Below, one piece after another: positions 34,461-44,997 of a DNA stretch of 64,000 nucleotides; within the stretch, counting starts at the first letter, position 1; the number at the start of each line of letters is the position of its first letter. This DNA comes from Anthoceros angustus. Its lineage: Eukaryota; Streptophyta; Anthocerotopsida; Anthocerotales; Anthocerotaceae. The notes beneath the pieces were generated by a model, which was not told the DNA's origin, did no database searches, and saw nothing but the letters and a program-made list of their open reading frames with translations. The position numbers were made by a program, and so were the translations under genes. The stretch covers positions 124,001 through 188,000 of the forward strand of contig MU008198.1 of NCBI GenBank assembly GCA_010909165.1, read 5' to 3'.

Positions 34461-37400
34461 CTCAAGATGACAGTCTAACCCGAGTTGGAAGTCGTAACTC
34501 GCCCTTCATAGCCGAAAACCGCCAGGGAACCCAAGGTAGAGGAGGAGGAGTGTAAGGAAGATTCCGGAAGGATTCCAAAGAAGCTTGGGAATGCGCTCCT
34601 AGAAGATCTGGACGAAGGTGGGGAGGTTTCCAAGGGCAAGAAGTGAGGGCGGCCGAACGGGGTCGGCGAAGAAGGGAAGGACACAAGGGCAGAAGAGGAA
34701 CCCACAGCCACACCTAGGGTCACCAGTCGAAACCCAGCAGGAACGCGAGTGAAGGAGGAGAAAATAAAGGGAACGACAAGTTGTGCCTCTGTGTGGGAGG
34801 AGTCCGCTAGGAGAGATTGGAGCGGATGAGGAGATTGTGGCAAACCAACCCCTAGAAGAAGAGGGGTTAGTTCGATAGCCAAGTCCGCGCGGAGCTCTAA
34901 CATTTTGGCGACATTTCACCGATCCCTACCAAGTGGAGGCGGTGACACCAAGGCAGAATTGTTGTGGAAGGGAATGGGCACGGACAGCCCACCTGAATCC
35001 AGCTTGACTGCCATGGCTCGACGCAGCGGATCTCCTCGACCAGCCGCATGGCTCTCACCGGCCGAGTGTGTGGCCAATGTGAAAAGTTGCTCAAGGAGAA
35101 GTTGGAGAGCCCGAAGGCTAGAACAAGAGGAGCGCAGACGGAATGCGAGGCGGCCTATGCAAGGCATGGAGCTAAAGGCCATGTCCACCCAACAGAGGCC
35201 TTAGTGAATCAGTCAAGGGGCGATGCCACAATCGAGGAGCTTCAAGATGAGGTCTCATGAGCCTGTGAACAAATGGAAACAATGGCGCCTCTGGAGAAAT
35301 TCAAGAAGGCGGAGAGATAGCGAGAGAGAGATGAAGCTAGGGCCGAGTCAGAGAGGTGGCCAAGCAGAAGAAGGCGAGCCACGGCAACGCGATGGCGAAG
35401 CCACCACCAGTGGAAACTACCACCACGGTGGCTAACGCACCGTCGCGGAAGGAGGAACCGAGGTGGGGAAGTCAAGCAGGGCTGCGGTGGGGATCGATCC
35501 CACAGGATTCGAAGGCGGCCGGCTCGGGATTGTCCACAGGAGGAGAGGTAAGAACCTCATGGTCGAAGGCGTATTGTGCTCTGGCGTCGGATGAGGATGC
35601 TCATGTCACAGCACTGCATGGTGGCGGGTGCTCACTCTAAATGTGTATGTGGTTGTTGGGGCGGGAGAGAAACTATTGTGCACATCTTGGCCGCCAGGCG
35701 TTTACGATGGTTCTTCGAGCAGGGCGGGGCCTACCCCCAAGTGGTGATCGAGGAAATGGCGGCGGAGCTTGAGGCGTGGAGGGAGGAGCACGGTGTGGGC
35801 TGTCCGGCGATGAGGCGGAATAACGAGGCCTAGGGCCTATAGGCAGCGCCCATGGGAAGGCAGAAAGCTGGGCGGTGGCAGTGGAGGTTTTGGGGAGAAT
35901 CGCTCGGATCGGGCGTGGCGGGAGGCAGGCGGAGAACCACCCCTTGAGGCTAGGCAACCGTGACCTTGGCCGATTTTAGGAGGCCGCGACATCATAGGCG
36001 GAGGCTTCTTTTGGGGTAGGGGATAGGATGTTTTGAGGACCCATGGCTGTAGTTTCTGAATTGGTAGGGCGCTCGTGGTAGTGGGCCATATTTTCTGAAC
36101 CTTTGGTAGGAGTGGTGGAAATCCACGGTGAATGTATAAGAGACCCTTGAGAGTCTCTCTCAGACAATTTCGGTGTGAACTTCCGTGTGTTGAAGCTATG
36201 CGAGGTTGATTGGAGGCGTCGATCGGCATCAAACTCGTTCGATGCACCGCCTTCAAGGCGGGAAGATCCTGGATGGTCGAGGCGGGTGGCCAAGCTCCAC
36301 GGGGTGTGGAAGGTGGTGGCGTGGGAAAAGAGGTAGGAATTGCAGCGGAAGGCGGTGAGCTGGGAAGGCGGATCGCCCAAGCCGGGGTTTTCTTTCTGAT
36401 CCTCTTTCCCGCACCACCGGTGTTTATTCCACTAGAGGGGTGTGTGGCCCAAGGAGTGCATGTGGCCCAAGGAGGGTCTGTGTGGGAGAGGCGAAGAGTG
36501 CATTAGGAAGAAAGGTTCAGAAGGGTAGATGAGTGTGTGAGGGATTGTGAGTGTGTGAGGGAAAATCGAGTCGTGGTGGAAGGCGTGCGGTGGGATCGCG
36601 AAATTCCTAGAGGTAGAGTGAGGTGTATATAGGTGTTTATGTGCCATGCCCCAAGGTCTGCGCCCGAAGCCGGTGACAAATAGACCCCATGACAGCGGCG
36701 CTGTGTGTGGGACCCATGGCCCATTTGTGGTGGTAGATCTCTACGGTGGTGGGTTTGGGTAGGTAGCTGGAGAAGGTGGGGTGATGACGGGTAGGTCCAG
36801 AATCCATAGATTCAGAACACCTTGACACAAAACTATTCCCTTGGGATCGAATCCTAGGACTATAACGACATAGAGGGTAAATGTGGCCTCTTTGCGTCTT
36901 CGGATGCAAAAACCCATTCCACATGCACCATCGTTGCCTCCCACCCCTTCCTTCCGTCGTCTTAGAAAGGCCACCATATTAGGATCCATCTTCAATTCAA
37001 AGTCGTTAAGCAAAATGGTCATTTCCCTTGTTCTTCTTGCAATAGCCTGAACCTCTAGGGTCTTTTCATACACTCCCTATCTTACCTGCTGAAGGAACTC
37101 AGGCACAGAACCCCCACTATCGCCCCTTTCACGATTTCCACCCGGCCCCTTTCACGATTTCCACTTTCCCTTCTAGCAATCGCTGCCACCGCCCGTCCCT
37201 CGAAAGGTTGCCTCCCTTGTCTCCAAGCTTGAACGCCTGCCAGCATGCCAGGTGCACCTGTGTTACCCGTTTGTCCACCATGCCCACTCATCGCTGCAAA
37301 CTTGAGCGTGTGCACACTTTGCCGTCACTTGCCGTTAGCGTGCGAAACCCACCTCATCCAATGTAAATAGCTCTTCATCTATTTCCTTCACTTCCGACGC

Positions 37401-40400
37401 AGCTCCAACTCCGCATCCGTCGGTGGGAGGTTCCACGTCTCAAAGTCGTCAAAATCAAGTCGGGTTGGCCGTGCCTCGCCTCTTACCTCTGGCCGTCTTG
37501 ACGAGGAGGCCGCTTCTTCACGCCGCCGATGTCGAATGGAGACCGCCGGGTGCGGTGGATGAGCGAGATAGCCCGAGGCCATTTGGCCCCTCATCCTCCC
37601 ACCCGGATGATGCCGGTCGGCGCAGGCGGGCGGCGCCTTCATCGTGACTCCCCTAGCAAGCTTCACCTCGCCATACTCCCCCCGCGAACCGGTTGTCCAC
37701 CACCTTCGTGCCATCAAGGCAATGGCTTCCTCTCGTGAAAGGTGCGGGCCATGAGTCCCTAGCCGAATTCAAGGCTGCTATTTTGAAAAAGCTTTGTTTG
37801 CAAAGGCCCAGCTGGTTGTCATTTACTCCTCTTGGCCGGGACCAGCGCGCTGACTGTGCACATGCTACTTGCCCATAATCACAACAATTTTCTGACCACA
37901 ACCTTGACAGACTTGGGAGCAAGTTTCATGTCCCATTGGTTACGCTGTACGTTACTCATGATGTATTATATTGCCCACATGGCGCACCGCTCTCAATCGC
38001 CCATTCGCATTTACCATTAATCATCGTCTTCCACCAAAGATTGCCTTGTGCATCCGTGGAGGAGGAGACAATAGACTATAACCTGCAAACCAATCACCAT
38101 ACATGATTTATTCCACTTTCACGCGTGACTCGAGTAGCGTGCGCAAGGGTGACTTGTCATGTCGGTCAGCGGTATGGACGGGCACCAAACCATACCCATC
38201 CATTCCGCGGACAAGACAGTCATCGAGTTTTATTGCGTGACGATGGGAAGTACAAGTAGTGATCAAGGATGAAGGACTTTCCCATCCCAATGTTTAATTA
38301 CGGTAAGCATATGTCCCACATTGTGAGGTATAAAGCGTCTGCCCTCACCCGCAAGAGCCAAGGGGAACCCTCCATACCGGTCCTTGATGGCCGAGGGAGA
38401 GCAACCTCCCATCCATCATCCTCGATGGCCATCGTCATTGATGTGGTGCAGCCCTTGTCCTTAATGGCCATCGTCGGTTTCCACCACCAGGCAACAATAA
38501 TGTGCACACACTTCTGCAATGATCCACAAACAGACACAGGTCAGGCAGCGGAAGGTGGCGGTTTTGACTTATCGGATTCCACAAACACTTTAGCTGCAGC
38601 ATGGACTTGTAGGTAGGCGAGGGCCAAAAAGTGTTCACATCCGGCCTCTCCGAACCCCCAGCCATACCGTGTGTGGTCACGAACACCATGCCCGCACCAT
38701 GTGGAAGGAACCACCTCGCCACCGAGCAGCAAGTCCCCACGAGGATAGCCATGAGCTGCTCCACGCCATGAGGCGGTGACACCGCCCTCCAACCTTTGCA
38801 AAGGATCCTTGATGGCCATCAGCGTATTTCTAGTTGTGCACGAAGATGGAGACATGAACACACGCCTCGTGGTGCGAACTACCACTCCACGCCCATTTAG
38901 GTTTCCGACGGAAGCTAGCTCGGCATCGTCAACATGTCCGTCATACATGGCATAAGGTAGCAAGGGAGAGCGCCCGCAGGCAGGCATGTTTCCGCTGAAA
39001 GACAGGCTCGCCCGCAGCTGCGAGGATGACCAAGAGAAAGGTAGTAGCGTGAAGCGAGGGGCAAGGTGGTGACATTTAAAGCGGACCACCACCTTCTACA
39101 GCCACTTGTGCCCCAGGCCACATCGGGTTGCGGATGAGAGGATCTTGAATTTCAACTGTTCCTTACATGTGACAAACCAAACATGGCAGGCTCTGATGGC
39201 TGCCGTCGACCAACAGTGACGGTTGCTGGTAAATGCAATGAGTGTGAAGCTGGTTTGTTTTCATGTCTCCTAAGGGCTGGAAATCCTTTGCGACGGTGCG
39301 ACGCCATAGTGACGTCAGAGCCGTCACCCTAGCATGGTGCCGGGGCGTGAATACATCGTTACGCCATGTGAGCGCATGATTGGTGGAGAGCGAATGGGAG
39401 TCTCGAGCGATGGACATCATTATCTAGGAGAGGAATTGGCATATATATGGCAAATTCACATACGACGGTCCTTCATTCATGGCATAATGAAAGGGGCATT
39501 TAGTTTGCTTGAATGGCTCTCACGTGCCACCCACCGTCCTTGCACAATGGTGTAGATGTTGATATAGATTATTACCAAAATGGAGCAGTAGCGTCATCTT
39601 CAACGACCTTCGACGTGGCATGTTTTCTTCCATGCCATGAGTTTTCAATTATTCTAATGGCTTGCACCCACCTTCCTTGGACCATGGTGGAGGGAGAATT
39701 TTATTTGAGAGAAAGGGAACCATTGTCCTTGGTTCATGGCGTTGTAAGATGGCCATGACCTTGTCATGGCATGGCACTTCCTTGGTCATCGCCACTGAAA
39801 TCGCATTGCAAACACTTGTCCTTGGGTCACGAAATGGTCATAAAAAGCGGGGACTATATATGGCATGCATGGAGGAATGGCATCGTGGACAAGGAAGGTT
39901 TCGTGTTGTGCACACACAGTAGCCAGGGAAGGTGGCATGGCAAGGCAAGGAGCCGGTGGCATGGCATGCCACGTAGTCCCCTTCTTGGATGGAAGCACGG
40001 TGAAGGATGGTCCTAGCGCAAGTGAGGTGGGCACTGGAGAATGCGGATTCTGAAGTGGAGGGTGGATGATCATCGCGTGGAGCGGGGAGGCGGCGAGAGA
40101 GGTGTCGGGTCTTTGGAGGAGCAACTTCGGAGTGGAGTCGCCAAAGAGGAGGACGATCTTGAGCGCAAGGGAGTGGGTGTCTCTAATAGGTGGGAGCTAA
40201 CTGGGCTTTCTGCGAGAGAATCCAAAACTTTCGAGGAGGAATGCCAGGCCGTGACATCGGAGGAGGAGGAATTTGGCGTGAGTCAGGAGAAAGAGGCGTG
40301 GTGATCGGGAGGAGCATGGTGGTGCTGCCCAAGAGGCCGACCGTGTGGTGGCGAGAGAGGCCATTGGTCTTGTGGACCTTCTTGGTGGCGATGGATAACC

Positions 40401-41480
40401 CCAACAACGTGGGAGGAGGATGCCTGTGGAGGAGGAAATGCTGCCACAGGAGTGGAGACTCTCTTGGAGGAGGCGGTTGCGGAGGCGGGCCAAGGAACGC
40501 GTGCATATGATGGTCGGGAGGACGGTGAGGAGAAGGACACCGGTGGCAATGATGGGGAAAGCGCGAGGCGGATGTGGAGATGGCGGATGATGAGGTGGAG
40601 GGACATACCGACTACATTGCCACTACGAAATTGGAGAATTGATGGAGCGGTTGGCGGTAAGCCACTAGGCAGCGTCATTGCCGTGTTGTGCGCATGGGCG
40701 TGGTGGAGTGTACATGGCTGAGCGGTTATGCGATGGAGGTTGGGTGGAGAATGAGGAGTTGGTTGGTTGGTGCGGCGTGGTGATATGTAGGACGTGAGCT
40801 CTAAGTGATGTGTGTGCATGACTGCGGGGAAGAAGGGAAGGGAAGGCGGTGGAAGGTGAAGGCCATGTCGAAGGAAGGCACGGATACTAGTGGAGAGAAG
40901 GAAGATGGAGGAAAGGTGGCAAGCAGGCGTCACCGTCAAGTGATCTTGGAGGCAACGTAGATGGTGGGGAACGGATGTGGGAGCGGGGCTGGAGATGGTG
41001 GGGAACGGATGTGGGAGCGGGAGCACTGGAGAGATGGTGGGGAACTGGATGGATGAGAGAATGCGGAGCGCATGCGAATGCAACTGAAAACAACCGTGGC
41101 GGTGGGCCGTTTGTGGAGGGAATGTGAATGTTGAGCCATTTTCTTGCGCCGGAGTCGCCCGATGCGTGGTGGACCGATGATGGTCAATCAACAACAAACA
41201 GATGGAATTGGTATTCCCACCTTTGTAGCCTAGCATTTACAGGGGTCCTTCGCCGTGAAAGTGGTGATTGAGGCCGCTGGATAGGTCTAGGAAGTTGTGG
41301 AGGAACCTTGAAAACAATGGTGTTGGTCTGAAGAGTCACCAAGTGGCGTCGCAAGACGCATATGGCCATATCACTTGGAAGACGTACATGTTTGTAGATA
41401 AAGCCAATTGCATCAGTGGCAACAAAGCCACTGATGCTGAAAGGGATAGAGGACGCTTGAACTCCAAAATTCCAATTAAT
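34461..41480. other. 7-kb tract without a supported gene
   Basis: I searched both strands for introns, transposase or retroelement motifs and found none convincing. A short Cys/Trp-containing frame at 35,576-35,833 (words CVCGCWGGRETIVHI) faintly recalls the C-terminal zinc motif of non-LTR retrotransposons, but is too short to call. A frame at 37,388-37,717 (minus) contains FDDFETWNLPP, unrecognised. From 38,380 to 40,060 the words CATGG and CCTTGGNCATGG recur at a low-complexity level. The long minus-strand frame at 40,283-41,236 is Pro/His/Ser-rich and probably compositional. Confidence 0.4.
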
Positions 41481-41489
41481 TTGTCAATA

Positions 41490-41745
41490 AAATCAAACAC
41501 TTATATATGCAAGGTATGAGAGTGACGTAAGGGTTAGCACATACATATTACTATATAAACAAGTCTTGACGCCTATATACGTACATATATACGTATACAA
41601 AGGAGGCACATATAAGTACACTAATATAATATAAGTATAACAGATGGATGTGTACATATATATGTACACATACTTACACATACTTATGTCTTGAAGCCTA
41701 TATACATATATATGTATACAAAGGATATGCAAAGGAGGTAAAATA
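41490..41745. repeat. AT-rich direct repeat with TATATA hairpins
   Basis: Two diverged copies of about 50 bases (GTCTTGA-GCCTATATAC ... TATACAAAGGA) lie at 41,563-41,608 and 41,688-41,735, with short self-complementary runs such as GTACATATATATGTAC between them. It borders the CACTA end that begins near 41,760. Confidence 0.6.
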
Positions 41746-41759
41746 GGAAGGGAAGGACA

Positions 41760-42355
41760 GCCCCGAGAGAGAGGTCCTTGTTACAATCATGTTGCAAGAG
41801 GAAGAGGGGAAGAGTATAAAATGGTTGTGATAGGGGAGGTCCTTCTCACAGTCATGATGGAGGAGGAGAAGTGAAAGAGTATAAAAAGGGTGTGATAAGG
41901 GGCAATAACTAGCAGGTGAGGTGAGAGGAGAGACCAAGCATTGTGTTAAGATGGGGTGAGAAGGTGGATAAGAAATTGACACCGAACACCAAGCCACCAA
42001 AGAGTGTTGCAATTTTGAAGTGGTACATGAAGTGAGAGACCAAGCATTGTGTTAGGATGGTGGGAGAAGGAAGAGAAAAATGGACCAACTTAACACCAAG
42101 CCATCAAAACATGTTGCAAGTTGGAAGTGTTACATAAAATTGCAACACGGTAACGGCGGTGGGAAATTATTAACAATGCTTGTGAGAGAGGGGTGTACCT
42201 AAGGGTGAGGTGGGAAGAGAGAGTGCCAGTTCGTGTTAAGATGGCGCAAACGGAACTAACAAACTTAATACCAAGCCTCCAAAACATGTTGCAATATGGA
42301 AGTGTAACAAAAAATTGCAACATCGACTGTAACATGGGGTGCCCTTTTCTAGTAG
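41760..42355. mobile_element. CACTA element end, third example
   Basis: Repeated ATGTTGCAA, TGTTACA and AAGTGTTAC words end in GGGTGCCCTTTTCTAGTAG at 42,337-42,355, the complement of the terminus at 22,224. A longer internal motif (AGCATTGTGTTA(A/G)GATGG) occurs at 41,937 and 42,043. The terminus abuts TNP2 transposase coding sequence, so this element probably inserted into another CACTA transposon. A 3-base target duplication cannot be verified because the other end is not identified. Confidence 0.62.
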
Positions 42356-42689
42356 GGAAGACAAGAATGTCCGGCTGAGCATTTGCACAGATGGTATGAA
42401 CCCAAGTGGGCACAGGTCCAATTCAAACTCAATTTGGGTGGTCAGTGCTGCTGGTCATCCACAATCTACCTCCTTGGGTTGCCACCAAGAAGCAGAGAAT
42501 CCTCCTATCCAGTATCATTCCAGGTCCAAAGCAAGTGCCGAACATGGATATCTATCTTGAGCCCCTGGTCACAGAGCTGCGGCAACTGTGGGAAGGTGTT
42601 CAATGTGAGGATTACTCACGGGCTGTTGGTGACTCGGGTCGTGTTTTCAAGCTTCGGGCTGCACTCCTGAGCCGGAGAAGTGCTGTAAG
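42356..42689 (+). pseudogene. CACTA TNP2 transposase fragment
   Basis: Reads, with one frame change near 42,440, as NVRLSICTDGMNPSG, then VIHNLPPWVATKKQRILLSS, then IPGPKQVPNMDIYLEPL and FKLRAALL. These are the hallmark blocks of the TNP2 catalytic region of plant En/Spm transposases, which cut at the element ends. It is truncated on the left by the CACTA end at 42,355 and on the right by the retroelement at about 42,690. It lies upstream in family order of the DUF4218 part seen at 17,172, but it is a separate copy. Confidence 0.82.
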
Positions 42690-43820
42690 TTCTTGCCTAG
42701 GGTTGAGCCTGTTTGTGACCTAAACACCCAGGTCATCACATGGCGACCTCGGGAAGGCGGCATAGTGCTCGTGGAACTCTTTAGAGGCATCACTACCGGC
42801 TTGGAAGCAGTGCGAAAGTGTGGCATCGAAGTGCGAAGATACGTGCATTGTGACCCGAATCCAAAAGCAAGGATTCTGTCACAGAAGCGAGTAAGAGACT
42901 TGATAGGGGAGCACCCTAACCTCCGGCGTGTGTGAAGGGTTACCGGAAGTGCCGATGGATGTTCGCATGATAGGGTTGTCCCATTTGAGTTGTCTTGGGC
43001 AACCGGTGGACCTTGTCATCGCGGGTTGGGAGTGTCAAGGACTATCCTCTGCAGGCAAGGGTCAAGGTTTGAAGGATCCACGACACATTGTTCTATGACC
43101 GATGAGGATCTTGCGCTTGATCCGAGAAAGGGCAAGAAAGGCCTTGTGGATACATGTTGGAGAATGTGCCAAGATGCATGAGCGTGAAGAAGCAAGTCCA
43201 GGAGGATTTTGCCACGATCCGAGTGTTGGGTCGGGAGCTTCTATTGGATGCGGCTCAATTTGGTTCGAGGGCTCATAGGTTGAGGTCCATGTGGACTAAC
43301 CTTGCTCCCTTGGAACATTTGAAGTGTCTTGAGGTCGTTCATAGCGACCTAATCATGTTGTCAAGGATGTGCCAAAGATCGGGAAGGCATGCCCAACAAG
43401 TCATCAAGATCGACAAGCCGCCGCACTTCCACTGAACACGCTGGACACCCCATGGCGGCTTGGCCAACCTTTGTGTCTAAGTCCAAGTCTTACGCCTTGG
43501 GAACCATGGCCCCGACATTGTGGTGACAGACATGGAGGTGGCCTTGGGAGAGCCAACCACGAGAGGAGTTGGCCATGGGATTTTCTTGGAGCCACGAAGA
43601 CAGGAGTGGCCAGGAAGGCAGTGTCGATTGCTTGGGCAAGCATTTGACGTGAACATGATGACTGTTGTTTAGCTGAGTCGCTTACCAACTTCAAACCAAG
43701 AAGGCGGGGTTGAGCGGTGGTGAAGGATATTCAAAGACCGATCTCAACAAGAGAAGGCGAGTTTGAGGCAAGGAGAGTGAGCACGTAGAGGCGTGCAAGC
43801 CATCTGAGCCACAACCACAT
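42690..43820 (+). pseudogene. Retroelement-encoded cytosine-C5 DNA methyltransferase, third copy
   Basis: The clearest copy. Motif I: IVLVELFRGITTGL at about 42,762-42,803, followed by an acidic SAM-site block (RRYVHCDPNPKARI). Motif IV: VDLVIAGWECQGLSSAGKGQ in one frame at 43,009-43,068. Motif VI: MLENVP at 43,154-43,171. Motif VIII: GSRAHRLRSMWTNLAP at 43,264-43,311. Motif X: RLLGQAFDVNMMT at 43,624-43,662. Catalytic Cys is present but follows Glu, not Pro. Frameshifts lie after motif I, after motif IV and in the VIII-X linker. The linker of about 300 bases may include the target-recognition region. The copy starts abruptly at about 42,690, inside the protease-methyltransferase linker. Confidence 0.85.
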
Positions 43821-43821
43821 G

Positions 43822-44045
43822 AGTGGTTAACAGGCGTCGAGTTGAAGAGCAACCAACGGCGTCAGCTAAAGGAGTTGTTGGAGGCATCGCGACATGTGTT
43901 TGCTTTCACGCTTGCGGAGATGGGGAAGTACACCAAAGGGAAGTTCCACATAGAACTAATCAAGGATGAACTAGTGTTCCGCAGGAGGCACAAGCTCAGT
44001 AAGGCAAGAAGAAAATGGCGAGCAACCGGCTGGGGGGGAGAGTAG
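43822..44045 (+). pseudogene. Truncated reverse transcriptase N-terminus, third copy
   Basis: One open stretch reads LKELLEASRHVFAFTLAEMG, KYTKGKFHIELIKDELVFRR and RHKLSKARRKW, the linker and first strand of a Ty3/gypsy RT. It then loses homology; 180 bases later comes the polypurine run (AGGGGGGATT, about 44,218-44,227). No catalytic RT, RNase H or integrase is present. Confidence 0.78.
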
Positions 44046-44224
44046 TCCACATGACAGGCGCATGAGGATGTTGAAGACAACCCTCCACTCATGGGCAAGG
44101 TTCATAACCTCTGGACGACATTCCCGAAGGAGATTGGTTTTGTGCACAATGCGCTACATGAGGTGCGACGCAGAAGTCTACTAATGATAATGTTTTGTCT
44201 TAGAGTCTCACATTATCAGGGGGG

Positions 44225-44994
44225 ATTGGTTGCACCTATATATTTAGATGCGTATTAGATTTGGCTTGATTGTTGGTCGAGTGCTTATATGAATTCAAGT
44301 GCTTACCTCGCGCGACAAACCATGCGATACTAATCTATGCACTTGGGTTTAGTGTTTGATTAGCATTAATTAATCTAATTATTTATCTTTAAGAAAGTAA
44401 TTAGTATTAATTAATCTAATGTGCTTATGCTAATTAAGCATTGATTAGTGTTAATTAATCTAATGTGCTTATGTTAATTAAACATTGATTAGTGTTAATT
44501 AAACATGTTAGCAATAGCTAAGTGGATAAGCTCAAGTAATATGCTTTGGCATATTCCTGCATATTATAGTGTATTCTTAGGATACAATAGCTAAGTGGAT
44601 AAGCTCAAGTAATATGCTTTGGCATATTCCTTGCATATTATAGTGTATTCTTAGGATATTTCGGCATATGTCATGCCAATAGGATATCTTAGGAATATGC
44701 GATGCGGTCTAGTATATATAGACCCTTCCATTGAGGACAAGCTCAAATCATAGCTTGTCCTCTAGATATGCAATGCAAGGGTGTTGTGAGGAGGCCAAAG
44801 CTATGACTCCGAGAGCGATGTGTGAGGAATTTGCGTGTTGTTCTCGTGGAGAGAGTGTGTTTGTGCCACGATGCGCGAGCTACTTCCTCCTGTTGTTATT
44901 GGTTGCACATATATATTTAGATGCGTATTAGATTTGGCTTGATTGTTGGTCGAGAAAGTGCTTATATGAATTCAAGTGCTTACCTCGTGCGACA
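44225..44994 (+). mobile_element. 3' LTR region of the third retroelement copy
   Basis: A core of about 580 bases, beginning TGCGATACTAATC at 44,323, is flanked by 98-base direct repeats (44,225-44,322 and 44,897-44,994, both starting TTGCAC and ending GCGACA). It contains TATA (44,712-44,720), the 11-bp hairpin (44,733-44,762), TTAATTAA-rich arrays and the paired GCTAAGTGGATAAGCTCAAG repeat (44,517 and 44,591). It ends exactly where the N4/N6 methylase-like frame begins. Confidence 0.75.
44712..44762 (+). promoter_or_regulatory. LTR TATA box and start-proximal hairpin
   Basis: TATATATA near 44,713-44,720, then a perfect 11-bp stem GAGGACAAGCT/AGCTTGTCCTC with loop CAAATCAT at 44,733-44,762. 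The stem is kept exactly in the LTR at 34,029-34,058 while the loop differs, which favours selection on pairing or recent common origin. Confidence 0.6.
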
Positions 44995-44997
44995 AAT

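Noticed and set aside
40283-41236. 317-codon minus-strand open frame as a gene
   Set aside because: Pro/His/Ser-rich translation of purine-rich DNA, no motif, no splice structure, and internal short repeats explain its openness.
41563-41735. tRNA or structured RNA from the TATATA hairpins
   Set aside because: The pairings are simple alternating AT runs with no cloverleaf or A/B box.
22224-42355. One 20-kb CACTA transposon bounded by the two inverted CTACTAG ends
   Set aside because: The adjacent bases give no matching 3-base target duplication, and the left end is part of the palindrome with its own mirror at 11,019.
42690-43820. Host DNMT3/DRM gene invaded by a transposon
   Set aside because: The same segment occurs in three copies always between gag/protease and the RT linker and without introns, so it belongs to the retroelement.
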